Assembly (NCBI RefSeq): GCF_008831285.2 | Contig: NC_045140.1 | Location: 29,075,728-29,139,727, forward strand | DNA from: Nymphaea colorata | Lineage: Eukaryota > Streptophyta > Magnoliopsida > Nymphaeales > Nymphaeaceae | DNA: 64,000 nt | Direction: 5' to 3' | Translations under genes and position numbers: made by a program | Part shown: in pieces, positions 11,820 through 23,585 of the stretch | Position numbering within the stretch: the first letter of the stretch is position 1 | How the letters are laid out: each line of letters starts with the position of its first letter | Notes under the pieces: model-generated | Seen by the model: only the letters and a program-made list of their open reading frames with translations | What the model was told of the DNA's origin: nothing | Databases searched by the model: none

Positions 11820-12534
11820 CTTTTCAGTCGAATCGAGTGCACCACTAATAATTGTTGCCTCATCATGTGTCAGTTCCCCACCTTTACCAACCTGTGGCAT
11901 TGCAACAAACAGAGAAGTAATAGATAGATTAACTAATGCAGACGTGGAGAAAAATATCACTGTTTACACGACAGGAGGTTTAGTAGAGGAAGAGTTCTTA
12001 AATAAAGAAAGAATACCTCTTTGCTATGGATAGAAACAAGAGCTTTCAGTTGTGCACGCCTGAAAAGTGTAGACTCATTATGTCCAAGCAGAAAGTCCAG
12101 GATCTACAAAAACAGAGAATCACTATGCAAACTAGAGAATATGTTGTACCATGCAGCTGCAGTCCTCCCGAAGTATTTCTCAACTTGACAAACCCAGATA
12201 TCGTTTCCATGTGGCTTTCCTTTTTAAAGTTAAAACTTTCTTCAAAAGCATCGAAGTTCAAAATAATCACAAAACATGTCAATGATTGTTTAAGAATGCT
12301 TTTCAAAATAACAAATGTAAGGATAGGCTTTCCTTCACCAAGAAAAATAGTGTATGTTCAGGAAATCAAAACTAAATTTATCTTTTACAGAACAAAACGA
12401 TTTTTCTGCATGGGGTCACCTTCCCGATTGGATAAGCTATTGGATAGCAAATTATCATCAGAATATGGACAAGCCCTACCAAAATTGGCACCCACAGCAA
12501 GTCCATATCTTGAACAGATGGCCTCTGGAATGAT
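11820..12534 (-). pseudogene. DUF21 (CNNM-type) gene fragment, three exons
   Basis: Minus-strand exons 12534-12420, 12103-12017 and 11891-11820, each with good GT-AG borders and phase 0. They read IIPEAICSRYGLAVGANF plus LVHILMIICYPIAYPIGK, then ILDFLLGHNESTLFRRAQLK plus ALVSIHSKE, then [20 protein letters not shown] plus STEK. This is the end of the DUF21 membrane domain and the following linker of plant CNNM/ACDP-like proteins (At4g14240 type), thought to act in Mg or other ion transport. The first exon is 115 bases where phase requires 114: an extra base near 12478-12481 breaks the frame. The CBS-domain exons that should follow, and the upstream transmembrane exons, were not found. It is a broken internal fragment. 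Confidence 0.8.
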
Positions 12535-12660
12535 CTGCAAAAGTTTAATGTTGAAATCAGAAATTCACTCATCGACAGAGAGTAGCCTCTACTAATAGTA
12601 ATATAGGAAGAATCTAAGAACTTAAAACCGCTTTTTAATAAGAAAGCAACCAATGACTTG

Positions 12661-12750
12661 TATGCATGGAGGTGGCCCTTCTCCTTCTCGCTCTAGTTTC
12701 CTCCACTCGTAGGGCTTGGCAGCTGTATCTAAAGCCCAGACATTAGCCAA
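12661..12750 (-). pseudogene. BSL-type phosphatase kelch fragment
   Basis: A minus-strand frame reads LANVWALDTAAKPYEWRKLE then REGEGPPPCI. This closely recalls the N-terminal kelch region of plant BSL/BSU1 Ser/Thr phosphatases (brassinosteroid signalling), where ADVWALDTAAKPYEW-like sequence occurs. Only about 30 codons survive. The 5' edge coincides with the start of duplication copy B (12748), and no phosphatase domain follows. It is a small gene scrap; the Met usually closing this segment appears as ATA. Confidence 0.65.
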
Positions 12751-14362
12751 CGAGCCAAAGGTTCATAAGTCGTTATCTTCGCGGTATAGACATAAATCAC
12801 CTATATGTCTACCCGGTACTCTTGATTATTGACCCAGAGGAACGACTACACAAGCCCCGAGCCCATCTCTCAACTCTCATTTTGCTATCTTCCAATATCT
12901 TACAAAGCATTTTGGCTTCTCTCTCAAGATATTTTCTTGCTAAATCCTTGCAAATGCTTGATTACCAGAGTCAATAGCATTTCCTAGTCTTGACTTTCTC
13001 AACTTCACAGGACAATCGGGCATCTTTGCAATTTTCCTCTTCCATTTTTTGGCGACAAAAACTTGAAATTTTATTCTTCTACTCAAGGAGGTACTAAGAA
13101 TAAAGCAAAGCCACATCATGGTGTGAGAAGACACTTTTAGAATGTTTTCAAGCAAAACTGAAAACTATCACTTTCAGAAAAAAAATCTTGATATCAAATA
13201 ATATATCATCAAGAGGAAAGAATTCTACTCTAAAGAGGAGGGTGAATGCAAAACAACATAGGTTGGTTCGGTAGAAAATTGAACTTCACCAACACTCCTA
13301 GGGACTTCTATACAAAAGGTTGGTTGTCGATAAAGATTAGTAAACTCATTTAATCTGAAAATTATTGGATGACAAAAAAAAAAAGAAAGTAACAATCAAT
13401 TAAACAATTAAATTTAAAAGTCAAATGCAAACAATCTATCTACTCTATCCCCACCTATCTAATTGATCCTTCCTTGCATTTTAAGCTCAATAATTCAATA
13501 ATAGCAAAAAAATGGGCATTTAATACAAGGAGAATAGAAACACACCCATAAAATGTTGTGAACCTTTACTTACTGAGTAGAATCCTATTTTTTACTAACT
13601 ACAAGACATAAAATCACACCTAAAAAAAATCAAAACAATTGAGCAAGCAAAATTACAAACATTTACGCCAGTGCCGTGTGAGGTTAATGAGAAAGATTCA
13701 AAAATCCAAAAAAAGTTTATGAATGCTAAATAATGTGGCAATTCCAACCTAAGTGGCTCAACTGAAAACTGGTTTCCATTTAATACATATCAAAGAACAC
13801 ATTCTTTAACAATAGACCTCCAAAATTGCATAGTAGTTCTAAAGATATGATTGAGACAATGACAATAACATGATTTTTGAGATGCTTACATTGCATTACT
13901 TTGTTCCTTGAAATCATCATCTGAGGTTTCCCACACTAGCCGACCCAACTACTCCCCTCCATTCCATATCCAAAACTGCTTCAACAACATCGTCTATCTT
14001 ACCTTCTCTCTAATAGGCAGTCACAAGAACTGAGAAGTTGAAGGAAGAACACATACTTTAGCATTAAGTAATATCTATGAAATGCATTTCCAAAAAGTAA
14101 AGATGACGTCACCTTTATATGTGAGAATTTGGAGCAAGTCCTCTTTTTCTCATTTTTCCAAAAAACTTGTGAACAAGCTCATATTTTCCTGCTTTTAACA
14201 TCACCTTCCAAAGGAGGAATTTTATAAATAGCATGTAAAGTGAATCTCAGGGCAGAAGCAAATGCACGAAGAAAAAATACATCTCATGAAGTACATATGC
14301 ATCACAACCATATTGCTCTCATCTTCATGAAACCAGCAAAGTGAAATCCGCATGTTTTCTAG
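12748..14362. repeat. Direct duplication, copy B
   Basis: A 1.6 kb near-identical partner of 9423-10809, same orientation, with both ends sharp (start at caacgagccaaagg, end at gcatgttttctag). It retains about 260 bp (13203-13462) that copy A has lost. Confidence 0.85.
13932..14213 (-). pseudogene. DG1-like PPR gene fragment, copy B (more decayed)
   Basis: Same two minus-strand PPR exon pieces as in copy A (14213-14113 and 14029-13932). It carries two extra lesions. A two-base loss in the tatgtgag region near 14117-14124 brings TAA into frame before the donor. A Trp codon in the AYWREGK motif is TAG (14010-14012). It is non-functional. Comparison with copy A shows that decay continued after duplication. 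Confidence 0.65.
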
Positions 14363-16918
14363 CTGTATTGCAATTTGCAACATCTCATGTTCAAGAAATT
14401 TCCACAAACAATCAATATGGTCAAAATGCCATCATGCTCAACTTCATGAAGCTTTGGCAACATCCTCACCGAAATGAATTCTTATCATATCCTCCTCATT
14501 TTCACATGAAATCTCTCAATATCAGGAAACTTGTTGGTACACTATTTTATAAAAGATATTCTCACGTGTCAGTTCTACTTTCCATTTACAAACACAATCA
14601 GTTTTACAACAGTATGAGCAAAAGCAGTTAAAAAAATACACAATGCATATACACAGAAGCAAGAACATTTTGCTCATAAATGAGTTCATTTGCCCATTTG
14701 ATTGCAACATTTTCCTTTTTCATAAACAGCTTTAGCTAGAATTTGCTGGCAATTAGGCATCATTATCCATTGGGATCGTTCAATAATCATTAAACTACGT
14801 GCAAGACCATCTACATGTTATTAACAAAATTCAGGAGCAAGAAAATAACTTTGAAGACCAAAAAGTAGTCCAAGATAGGGTAATTGCAAAATAATGGTGA
14901 GTAGGGTTTGCTTCCTAAACAGCTTTTCATACTTTTTATGTATTCTTCATTCTAAAGATGCAGCAAATCCCAAATGACGTGATAAATGTGTGTGTGTGCA
15001 TCTGTTGCATATGTGCTATTTTGTAAGATATGCATTTTAAACTGAAATTTAGAAGCATATGTTGTCTTGCAAAAGAAAAGAACAAAACTCTATTTGTAAA
15101 AGAAATTATAAATGATGTAGAATCTCAAAGCTTCACAATATTTTTTCTGTCAGTATCTTACCTTATGAACATGGGGAAGCTAACTATAAACTAAACTTCA
15201 TAGAGCAATGATCCCACTCTGTACATTGCTGAGCGATCTACAAACTGGTGGTATGGGAACTACAGATCATTCAACGTAAATGTGAGAATGGCACATAAAA
15301 CTTTCTCTGGAAAAGGATTGAGGATGATAAAACACAGTAAGCAAGTTCATTGCCTCAACCTAATTTCAGATAAAAAACAGGCAGAAGAGAAAAATTTTAG
15401 TGCAGAATCCACTTTTACATTGGGTACCCGTGATTTATCAAGATGTTTCTGAACTTCCAAGTATAAAACTTGTATTATAATAGTGGCTAAACAGACACAA
15501 ATAAGGAACCAAAAATGACATAGGAACATGTGTTCAGCATAACCTTGGAGTTAGGTTGCTATCATTTGACTTTGATTAGATGGATGTACAATAAGAAAGC
15601 AACCAGTCACAAACTGAAAAATTAACAGCAGCAGCGGCAAAATAGAACTAGTAGTAGTAATAGTCAACGAGTCATATATAGTAATGCTTGCAAAAGCACT
15701 AGCAGCATCGGCAGAAAAACAAGAAAAACGTTGAGAGATCTTCAATGTACATTGGTCACTTTGAATTTTGAAACATAGATCAGAATAAGATTTTGATACT
15801 TTTCTACCTAATTCCTACTTGATGAGGTAAGTGGAGCAATGTTAGACTCATTGGTCACCTGTGCCAGCTGCCCGCCTCACTGTAATAAGTACGGTTTAGT
15901 AAAGTTTTTCCTAAAAAAATTGGTGTATGTTGAAAATTTACCAATATCAGGCAGTGAAATGCCACCATTTACATTCTTCATAAGTGGAGGCACCAACCTA
16001 TGGCTACAGGCCATCCTTGTTACCAGAAGTACATACTTTGTTTGTGGAGATTTTCAAGGCCAGGCTTATCCTACGTTAACTTAACTGTGGCAGATGTTAA
16101 TGTTATTTTTCCTTGCCTCTACTACTTTTTCCCCATCACTTTGACACATATTGTTTCATGTCCATCTCTAGTTAAACCTGAAAGGAACAATATAACGCAC
16201 AAACAGTGCTGGTGGCCTGCTGATGACACATGTTTACTCTTAATCCACTGCTTTACCTTTTTCTGTACTATTTTATTATTCAAAAAATAATCAATCAATA
16301 TAAAGGAAAATTTTCCAACGTAAATTTGTAAAGCTCTAGTAGGCCAACATAGTATGGATATTCTGAAACAAGAATTTGGCTTAAATGGAAACGTTGAATA
16401 GGTGGTTATAGATTATCTTGATAAGAAAATGTTGAAAATTAAGGGAGTTATTTGATTAAGCTCAGGGTTTTCTAATATTTTCAAGAGTTTTTTAAGAAGA
16501 AAACAACTAGTATTCGGAGTTCAAGGCCAGATATGATTTCTCCATGGGACCATGCAGTCTGCAGGAGTTGGAGTGCTTTATGTGTTGAAAGATCCTCTAG
16601 CACTGGTAGGAACTGCATGCTTTCCTTCATATACTATGAGGGTGGTGGGAATGTTAAGTCTCCCTTCCTGTGGAATAACTATTTGTGCAAAGAACTTTCA
16701 CTGAATGCAAGTGAAACCTGCCTTGTAGATGCATGTTTGTAAGTGGTAGGAAAGGCTTACAATCACCTATCAAAAGGGAAAGCTAGTACTTATATGCCAT
16801 TGTTCTGCTTCATTTAGTTATTTCTTCTGGTAGTATTCTATAAAACCTAATCCTTGGAAGCTTATTTACTATTTGGTGTGTAGAAGATGCGTCACTAAGG
16901 TTGTAAGCATGCAGTATC
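14363..16918. other. No supported gene; left flank of element 1
   Basis: AT-rich non-coding DNA up to the retrotransposon. Short open frames (for example 15839-16084 and 16533-16742 on the plus strand) have no recognised motif. Around 15630-15665 there are short GCA- and TAG-type triplet runs. The base context just before the LTR is agtatc. Confidence 0.4.
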
Positions 16919-19915
16919 TGTCACACCCCGACCTTTTAACCCTCAAACTCTTTTTTTTTTTCTAAACATAAAGCATCGAGGTGTGACTACCCAACAATTC
17001 AAAAGACGATGAGCCAAGCAATTCAAAACAATGGGGCGAACTTTCATTTATATAACCATTTTGTTTCATACAAATTCACATCTATGTGCATGACCAAAAT
17101 GCCCAAAATCATAACATTGATGCCTAACAAAAAGAAGACATCAATAAAACCAAAACATGACGCGCCGGCACTACAAACGACAATCCCAAAACCTCCCCAG
17201 TAGGACGTGAGTGAAGCCATCTGCTCAACCTGTTGCCCCGGGTCCACCAAAACCTGAAAAAAAAAACAACTGAAGGCTCAGCCTTTACAGTATGGCAACA
17301 AGCCAGGAAAATGCCAAACCCTCTCAAGTAACGCTCAAATAAAAGAACAAATATCAACCCATCTATCGTCATATCGTGTCAGAGTACGACACGTAAAAGC
17401 CACTTGATGGCCACACTAACACAACGTCAGTCACATGCGAAGCATGCTTAAACATAACATGTGCATTCATATCTTTCACATATATGTCAATCACATTCCT
17501 TCTATCAAACACATTACATTTTCATTTACTTTAGTGCATTAACAGTTCCTGTGGGTGCAACACAGGCACGTGCACACCACGGGCAGCCTACAGCCGAGAG
17601 ACAATCCCCGTGGTGGCCCATAACAGTATGGATCCATTTCACCCGCTGCAGCGGTAGAGCACTCATCCCTGGATGTGTGAAGTCCAAGGTGAGATACTCA
17701 GCCTTCCCTAGGACACCCAGGTTGGGAAGGCAGGAGCCCAATGCTCCAAGCACAACACACAACAGAACCCTGGGGCCTTGCACCGCCTGCGCTCTGACAG
17801 GCGAGACCAGTGGCAAACAAGGGGGACGTCTCCCAAACACATAGCCACATCCCACTGGCCTCACATCTCTTAGTTATTCATTCTTATCATTATAGTTACA
17901 CATTCACAAGATGACTGGCTAGCACGTGAGGCTAGTACATTTCACGAGTGCACCCACACCTCCGATTACCTCCACATGAGGTCTATACATACAGTAACAA
18001 TCATTGCTAGCCGCCATACCATACAGGTACAACTACCCTCCAAAACATCCATTCGCATCATTGCCCATGGCAATGGATATGCAACAACATACACATTCAT
18101 ATCAATCATCACATCAATCACGTCAATCACCCCTTTGAAAAACTTAGCCAATCCACAGAGAGTAGCCTCAATCTGCGGTTGGCTCGTAGCAGTCCTATGC
18201 AATTATCACTCTATGATGCTTTCTAATGCACAATTGGGGTCGAGGAGACACTCGACTCGATACCCCGCCTCATCTGTCCTAAACAGATATCAATTCTAGC
18301 ATGCACATGTCAATGCGTAACAATTTCAAAACGAATGACTAATAATCTTTCTAACCCATTCATATCATGTAAGCAACATACATATACTCATTCACAAAAC
18401 AGTCAATCAATTAACATCACAATCCTAGGATCCCTTGATCCTAGGAGCACCCAATCACACATTTGCCCCAGGCAGGAATTTGCCCGGAAAGTTGCCATAC
18501 CTGTGGCGCGCTCTCCAAATTCTTCAAAATACCTCAAGCTTCGAACTCAAGGTCGACGGGATGTGCCCGGTGCACCTGCAAACATAAACAAGAATAAGGT
18601 TTCTACTAGATACCTACACAATTCAAACAGAAAGGAACAGATACAAAAATAAAATCCTTGAGGCACGTGTCGTCGCCTCAAGAGGGTGTCGACAGGTAGT
18701 GTCGAATAACAAGCTCTCCAATAGGCCTCCTCCTTTACGTCTTGACGTTGCCTCGAAAAATCAAAGCCTTCAACCATCAATCAATCCATCACTAATTCCT
18801 TCCTCAATAACGTTCTTTAAGTAAGACATCAACCCCAAGTCACATCCCAATACGTATATTTCCCTAATTAACTTCATGATACACCCGTTCACCGAAGTCT
18901 GCGCTACACTCCCTAAGACGGTTCCAAAACTTCCCCACAACCTCACAATCTCTATCATGTTTCCTTAAAGCTTCGAAAATTAATCCATCATGCTTAAACG
19001 ATCATCACACACATGAATCATCGCTTCTCCATCATAACCCCCCCATTATCCCCAAAAGCAAAATCGCTAACATGCATCCCAAAACATCAATTCTAAGCCC
19101 TAGCATGCACAAACAATAATTATACATGCTCTAAAAGATAATATTCAATAATTTGAGCTTGATTAGGTCTCGCTCACCTTAAATCAAGAATCTGAACTGC
19201 TGCAACGCCTCCGACAGTCACCTCAAACGATCAATCGGTCCCCGAACGGCAAAAATCGTGCTAACCTCCACCACCAACACTGCCTACTTGCTGCTAGGAG
19301 GGGAAAAACACGTTTCCCAAGCAGAAATCCTAACAAACAAAGCTGAAAACCGTGAGGGAGTGCTCGATCGGGATAAGGGGAAAAACAATTAGAAAAAAAA
19401 ATGAGGAGAACGAGCTCACTTAGGGTACGTGAGGCAAGGGAAGACACAGAGAGAGAGGTTCGGACAGAAAAAGGGAAGAAGGGCAGTGAGGGGAGAGGAC
19501 GAGAGAGAAGAGAGAGTAAGGAGAGGGACCGTGCGGGAGAGGGCTATCGGAAAGGGGGAAAGAGAGGGGCGACGGAGAGGAAGAGAGAGAGAGCATTCGA
19601 TAGGGAGGGCAAAGGAACATGAGAGTGGTGGAGAAGGGAAACAAAGAACGAGAGAGGGAAAGAGTTTTACCCAAGCACCGCCACCTCAGCCGCCGTCGCG
19701 GCTGCCACCTCCGTCACCGTCGCCGATCCAGCCACTACCACACCGACCGCCACTCTCCTCCCTCTGCGTTGTCACGGGAGACCACCAGGAGGCGACGAAG
19801 AAGGAAGGGAAAGGCGAGGGAGAAGGGCCTCGCGTCGGGCTCCTTACGTGAGTGGGGGTCGGGTCCGGGTCTGGACCCTAACTCGACCCGACCCGCCGAA
19901 CCAACGAGCGTTACA
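16919..19915 (-). repeat. 3' LTR of element 1
   Basis: A 2997-bp LTR beginning TGTCACACCCC and ending GCGTTACA on the plus strand (so TGTAACGC...GTGTGACA on the coding strand). It contains a strongly purine-rich G/A tract at about 19430-19670 and a CCG/CGT-rich triplet patch at about 19680-19740; the open frames there (to 19851 and 20077 on the plus strand) are composition artefacts. Confidence 0.9.
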
Positions 19916-19933
19916 TTCTACCCTCCTAAAAAG
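19916..19933 (-). promoter_or_regulatory. Polypurine tract of element 1
   Basis: On the coding strand, the purine-rich TTTTTAGGAGGGTAGAA sits directly before the LTR start TGTAACG. This is the expected primer for plus-strand DNA synthesis. Confidence 0.75.
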
Positions 19934-19964
19934 AAAATTTCGTCCTCGAAATTTAGCTCATACC

Positions 19965-20939
19965 TCAATGCGAGAACAAGTGTGGATATTGCTTCCGCAT
20001 GTCCTCCTCATGATCCCATGTACTCTCCTTCAACCCATGGTACTGCCATTCCACTTTCACTAAAAGAATCCTCTTAGTGCGAAGCACTTGCTCTCGATGA
20101 TCCACAATTCTAATGGGCTGTTCTTCCATTGTCAAATCATCTTGTACTAGAATACCTTGAAAGTCAATCACATGAGTCGGATCGGGTACGTATTTTCGAG
20201 GCATGAAAACATGGAAAACGTCATGAACATGACTCAAGTCAGGTGGTAGTGCCAATCTGTATGCCACCACTCCAATCTTCTCTAATATCTCAAAAGGTCT
20301 TACGAACCTCGGGCTCAATTTTCCCTTCGTACCAAAGCGAAAAACACCCTTAGTAGGAGAAATCTTTAAAAACACATGATCACCCACCTCAAAAGCCAAT
20401 TCTCTACGATGAATGTCAGCATAACTTTTCTGTCTACTCTGAGCAGTCAACAACTTTTTTCGTATCAATTTCACTTGGTCGGTGTAGTGCTGCAATACCA
20501 AAGGGTTTTCGATCTTACCATCACCCAAATCGGTCCAACAAGCTGGCGATCTGCACGGTCTTCCATACAAAGCCTCAAAAGGTGTCATCCCAATACTAGA
20601 GTGGTAACTGTTATCGTAAGCAAATTCTGTCAGTTTCACATGTTTGTCCCATTCTCCTTTCCACTCTAAGACACATGCACGCAACATGTCTTCTAAGGTC
20701 TGAATAGTCCTCTCTGATTGCCCATCAGTTTGGAGATGGAATGTTGTGCTCATCTTAAGCTTGGTACCCAAAGCCCTATGTAATTGCCCCCAAAACCTAG
20801 AGGTAAAACGCGGATCTCGATCCGAAATGATAGACTTTGGCACTCCATGCAACCTCACTATCTCGCTAATATACAACTCTGCGAGACTTTTCAATGATTG
20901 ACTGATTCTGATTGGCAGAAAGTGAGCGGACTTCGTAAG
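19965..20939 (-). pseudogene. Element 1 integrase core and chromodomain-like tail
   Basis: Open from just after TGA (20940-20942) to the stop at 19965, with the first Met at 20894. It carries the last two acids of the DDE triad: D in SDRDPRF and E in TDGQSERT, separated by exactly 35 residues. These are followed by the GPY/F-like C-terminal region and a chromodomain-like tail (about residues 258-306 of the 309-residue Met frame) with VEWQYHG, ESTWDHEEDM and YPHLF. Integrase inserts the cDNA; in chromoviruses the tail is thought to guide insertion to heterochromatin. The TGA that separates it from the first catalytic Asp is in the same frame as the upstream piece and looks like a CGA-to-TGA change. 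Confidence 0.85.
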
Positions 20940-21671
20940 TCAATCAACAATCACCCATATGGCATTCTGTTGTCCTTTGGTACGAGGCAACCCAACCACA
21001 AAATCCATCGTAATGTCTTCCCATTTCCACACTGGAATATCGATTTTTTGCAACAAGCCTCCTGGCCGCTGATGCTCTGCTTTTACCTGTTGATAAATTA
21101 AGCATTTTGCCACATATTCTACAATTTCACGCTTCATTCCAGGCCACCAAAAATTTCTTCTCATATCTTGAAACATCTTTGTACTGCCCGGGTGAATAGA
21201 AAACTTAGATTTGTGAGCTTCATCAAGCAACAGACGCTTCACCCCTTCATCTCTAGGAACCCATAATCTCTGGCGAAACCGCAATGACCCATCTTTATCT
21301 TGATGCCAATGAGAACCTATCTTCTTGCTTTCTTCCATGTTCTTAGCAAACTCTGGATCTTCCTTTTGTTTCATTACAAGTTCTTCCATCAAAGGATGCT
21401 GAATCAAGGCCGTCATCATTGCCTTGTTCTCATCACAAATGTAAGGCTGCCAAGCTATCACATCTTGCAATAATGTCCAAGAACGAGTCAACATATTGCA
21501 CTTTGTCACCTTGACATGCCTGCTCAACGCATCTGCCACCACATTCGCCTTGCCTGGATGATACGATATGGTAAAATCATAATCCTTTAAATATTCGGTC
21601 CATCTTCTTTTCCTCAAGTTGAGATCCCTTTGCGAGGATATATACTTCAAGGACTTGTGATCTGTAAACAC
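20940..21671 (-). pseudogene. Element 1 RNase H end and integrase N-terminus
   Basis: A 243-codon minus-strand piece between two nonsense codons (TAG at 21672-21674 upstream, TGA at 20940-20942 downstream). It starts with the end of RNase H ([25 protein letters not shown]). It then has the integrase HHCC zinc region with [10 protein letters not shown] but CLIYQQ, so the second zinc Cys is Tyr. It ends with the first DDE acid in TMDFVVGLP. The Cys-to-Tyr change alone would damage the zinc fold. Confidence 0.85.
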
Positions 21672-23024
21672 CTAGAATGTTGCACCATAAAGATAGTGTC
21701 TCCACATCTTCAATGCGAACACAACTGCTCCCAACTTCAAATCATGAGTGGGATAGTGTTGCTCATGGGCCTTCAACTGCCTTGATGCATAAGCCACTAC
21801 ACGGCCATGCTGCATCAACACACAACCATATCCGATCCCCGAAGCATCAGTGTACACCACAAAACCAGAATGACCTGATGGAAGCGTCAAAATAGGGGCA
21901 GTAGTAAGCTTGACCTTCAGAGTTTGAAAACTCTTCTCACACTCTTCATTCCACACAAACTTCACTCCTTTTCTCAATAGCTTAGTCATGGGCGTAGCTA
22001 TTTTCGAAAAGTCTTGTATGAACCTGCGATAGTATCCTGCAAATCCCAAAAAGCTTCTAACCTCAGTTACACTGCAGGGTGTTCTCCAGTCCTGAACAGC
22101 TGACACCTTAGTCGGATCAACGGATACTCCATCATTCGAGATCACATGACCCAGAAAGTGTACCTTCTCTAACCAAAATTCACATTTTGAGTATTTGGCA
22201 CAAAGTTTATGCTTGCACAAAAGACCCAACACACTTCTCAAGTGGTCTCTGTGCTCTGCCTCACTCTCTGAGTATACCAAAATATCATCAACAAACACAA
22301 TAACAAAACGATCCAAGAACTCTTGGAAAACCCGATTCATGAGGTCCAAGAACGCTGCGGGAGCATTAGTCAACCCAAAAAGCATGACCCTGAATTCATA
22401 ATCTCCATACCTGGTTCGAAAAGCAGTCTTAGAAACATCTTCCTCCCATATCAATAGTTGATGGTTGTCTGTCTTCAGATCGATCTTAGAGAAAACCTTT
22501 GCATTCTTAAGCTGATCAAACAAGTCTTCAATTATTGGAAGTGGATACTTATTCTTGATGGTGACTTGATTCAACATACGATAATCTATGCACAAGCGCA
22601 TAGTCCCATCTTTCTTTTTCACAAATAATACAGGTGCTCCCCAAGAACACACACTAGGTCGGATGAAGCCCTTATCTAAGAGCTCCTGCAGTTGCTTCTT
22701 CAACTCTTCTAATTCTGCTGGTGCCATACGATAGGGTGCCTTAGAAATAGGAGTTGTCTCTGGTAACAACTCTATCTTGAACTCTACTTCTTGAGTTGGA
22801 GGCAAACTTGACAATTCCTCAGGAAACACATCAGGATACTCACTCACCACGGCAACATCCTGCAATTTCATTGGTTCAGCCTCATTGATCAACACATTGA
22901 CCAAGAAGGCAATGCTTCCACTTTCTATCCATCGCTTAGCCTTCAATGCATTCACCATTATCTTATCAGTTCGACTGGCCCTACGAGCATGAAATTCCAC
23001 AGGCTGCATCTCATTAGTCAACAT
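21672..23024 (-). pseudogene. Element 1 reverse transcriptase and RNase H
   Basis: A 450-codon frame with the Ty3/gypsy RT blocks: [26 protein letters not shown], the catalytic FVDDILVYS (about residues 244-252), LGHVIS and the thumb motif [12 protein letters not shown]. RNase H starts at YTDAS (D393). The second RNase H acid, usually Glu in a DLEL-type motif, is Lys here (HDLKLGAVV), which should remove activity. The palm motif IDL is followed by KTDNHQ instead of the usual RSGYHQ-type sequence. It is bounded by TAG at 23025-23027 and TAG at 21672-21674, both in frame with the neighbouring pieces. Confidence 0.9.
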
Positions 23025-23585
23025 CTATATCTGCTTCTTCCTGCAATCTATAATAGCATAATGCGCATACAACCAATCCATACCCAAAATCACATCAAAC
23101 ACACTGAGACCTAGGATCACCAACTGTGCAGGTAGGTGAAGTTGATGGATTTCCACGTCCACATCAGGAAGATACTCACGACACGACTCTTGAGCTTGCA
23201 TCGGGCTAACAACTTTTAAAATATATGACATTCTTCTAGCCGACACTTCGAGTGAGGTAGCAAATCGACTAGATATAAAAGAATGCATCGCTCCTGCATC
23301 AAATAACACTCTAGCAATATGAGAACTGACAAGTAAAGTACCTTCAATGAGGTCGTGTGCCTGGAGCTCCTCCACAGTAGTAGCGTAGACATGTCCAGAC
23401 GTCTGTCGTGCGCTAGAAGAACCGGTTTCAGGCTTCTTCAATTCTCTTTCTTTCTTCAACGGGCAATCCTTGATAAAGTGTCCCATACCTCCGCAGTGTA
23501 AACAAGCCCCAGTCACCCGATAGCACGGCTTCTCGGGGTGGACACGGGAACAAGTGGGGCACTTCTGAGAAGTCGGAGCGGCCAC
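23025..23585 (-). pseudogene. Element 1 gag knuckle and aspartic protease
   Basis: A 186-codon piece. The CCHC knuckle is CLHCGGMGHFIKDC (C28, C31, H36, C41), the nucleic-acid binding motif of gag. It is followed by ATTVEEL and the retropepsin site VLFDAGAMHSF, where the usual DSG(A/T) triad is DAG, a loss of the catalytic-site Ser. The later flap/ILG block is FDVILGMDWL. It ends in TAG at 23025-23027. Confidence 0.85.

Noticed and set aside
12026-12595. 189-codon open frame on the plus strand
   Set aside because: It lies antisense to the DUF21 exons, which have conserved motifs and matching splice phases. It shows no motif itself.
13203-13462. Insertion in duplication copy B
   Set aside because: The older third copy at 10865-11190 contains matching sequence, so this is ancestral and copy A has the deletion.
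17640-17700. tRNA-like word (gcggtagagcactcat) in the LTR
   Set aside because: No cloverleaf can be completed: the T-arm and acceptor pairing are missing. It is ordinary LTR sequence.
19401-20077. Several plus-strand open frames rich in Arg/Glu or Pro/Ser
   Set aside because: They come from the purine-rich and triplet-rich tracts of the LTR and its junction; low-complexity composition explains the lack of stops.
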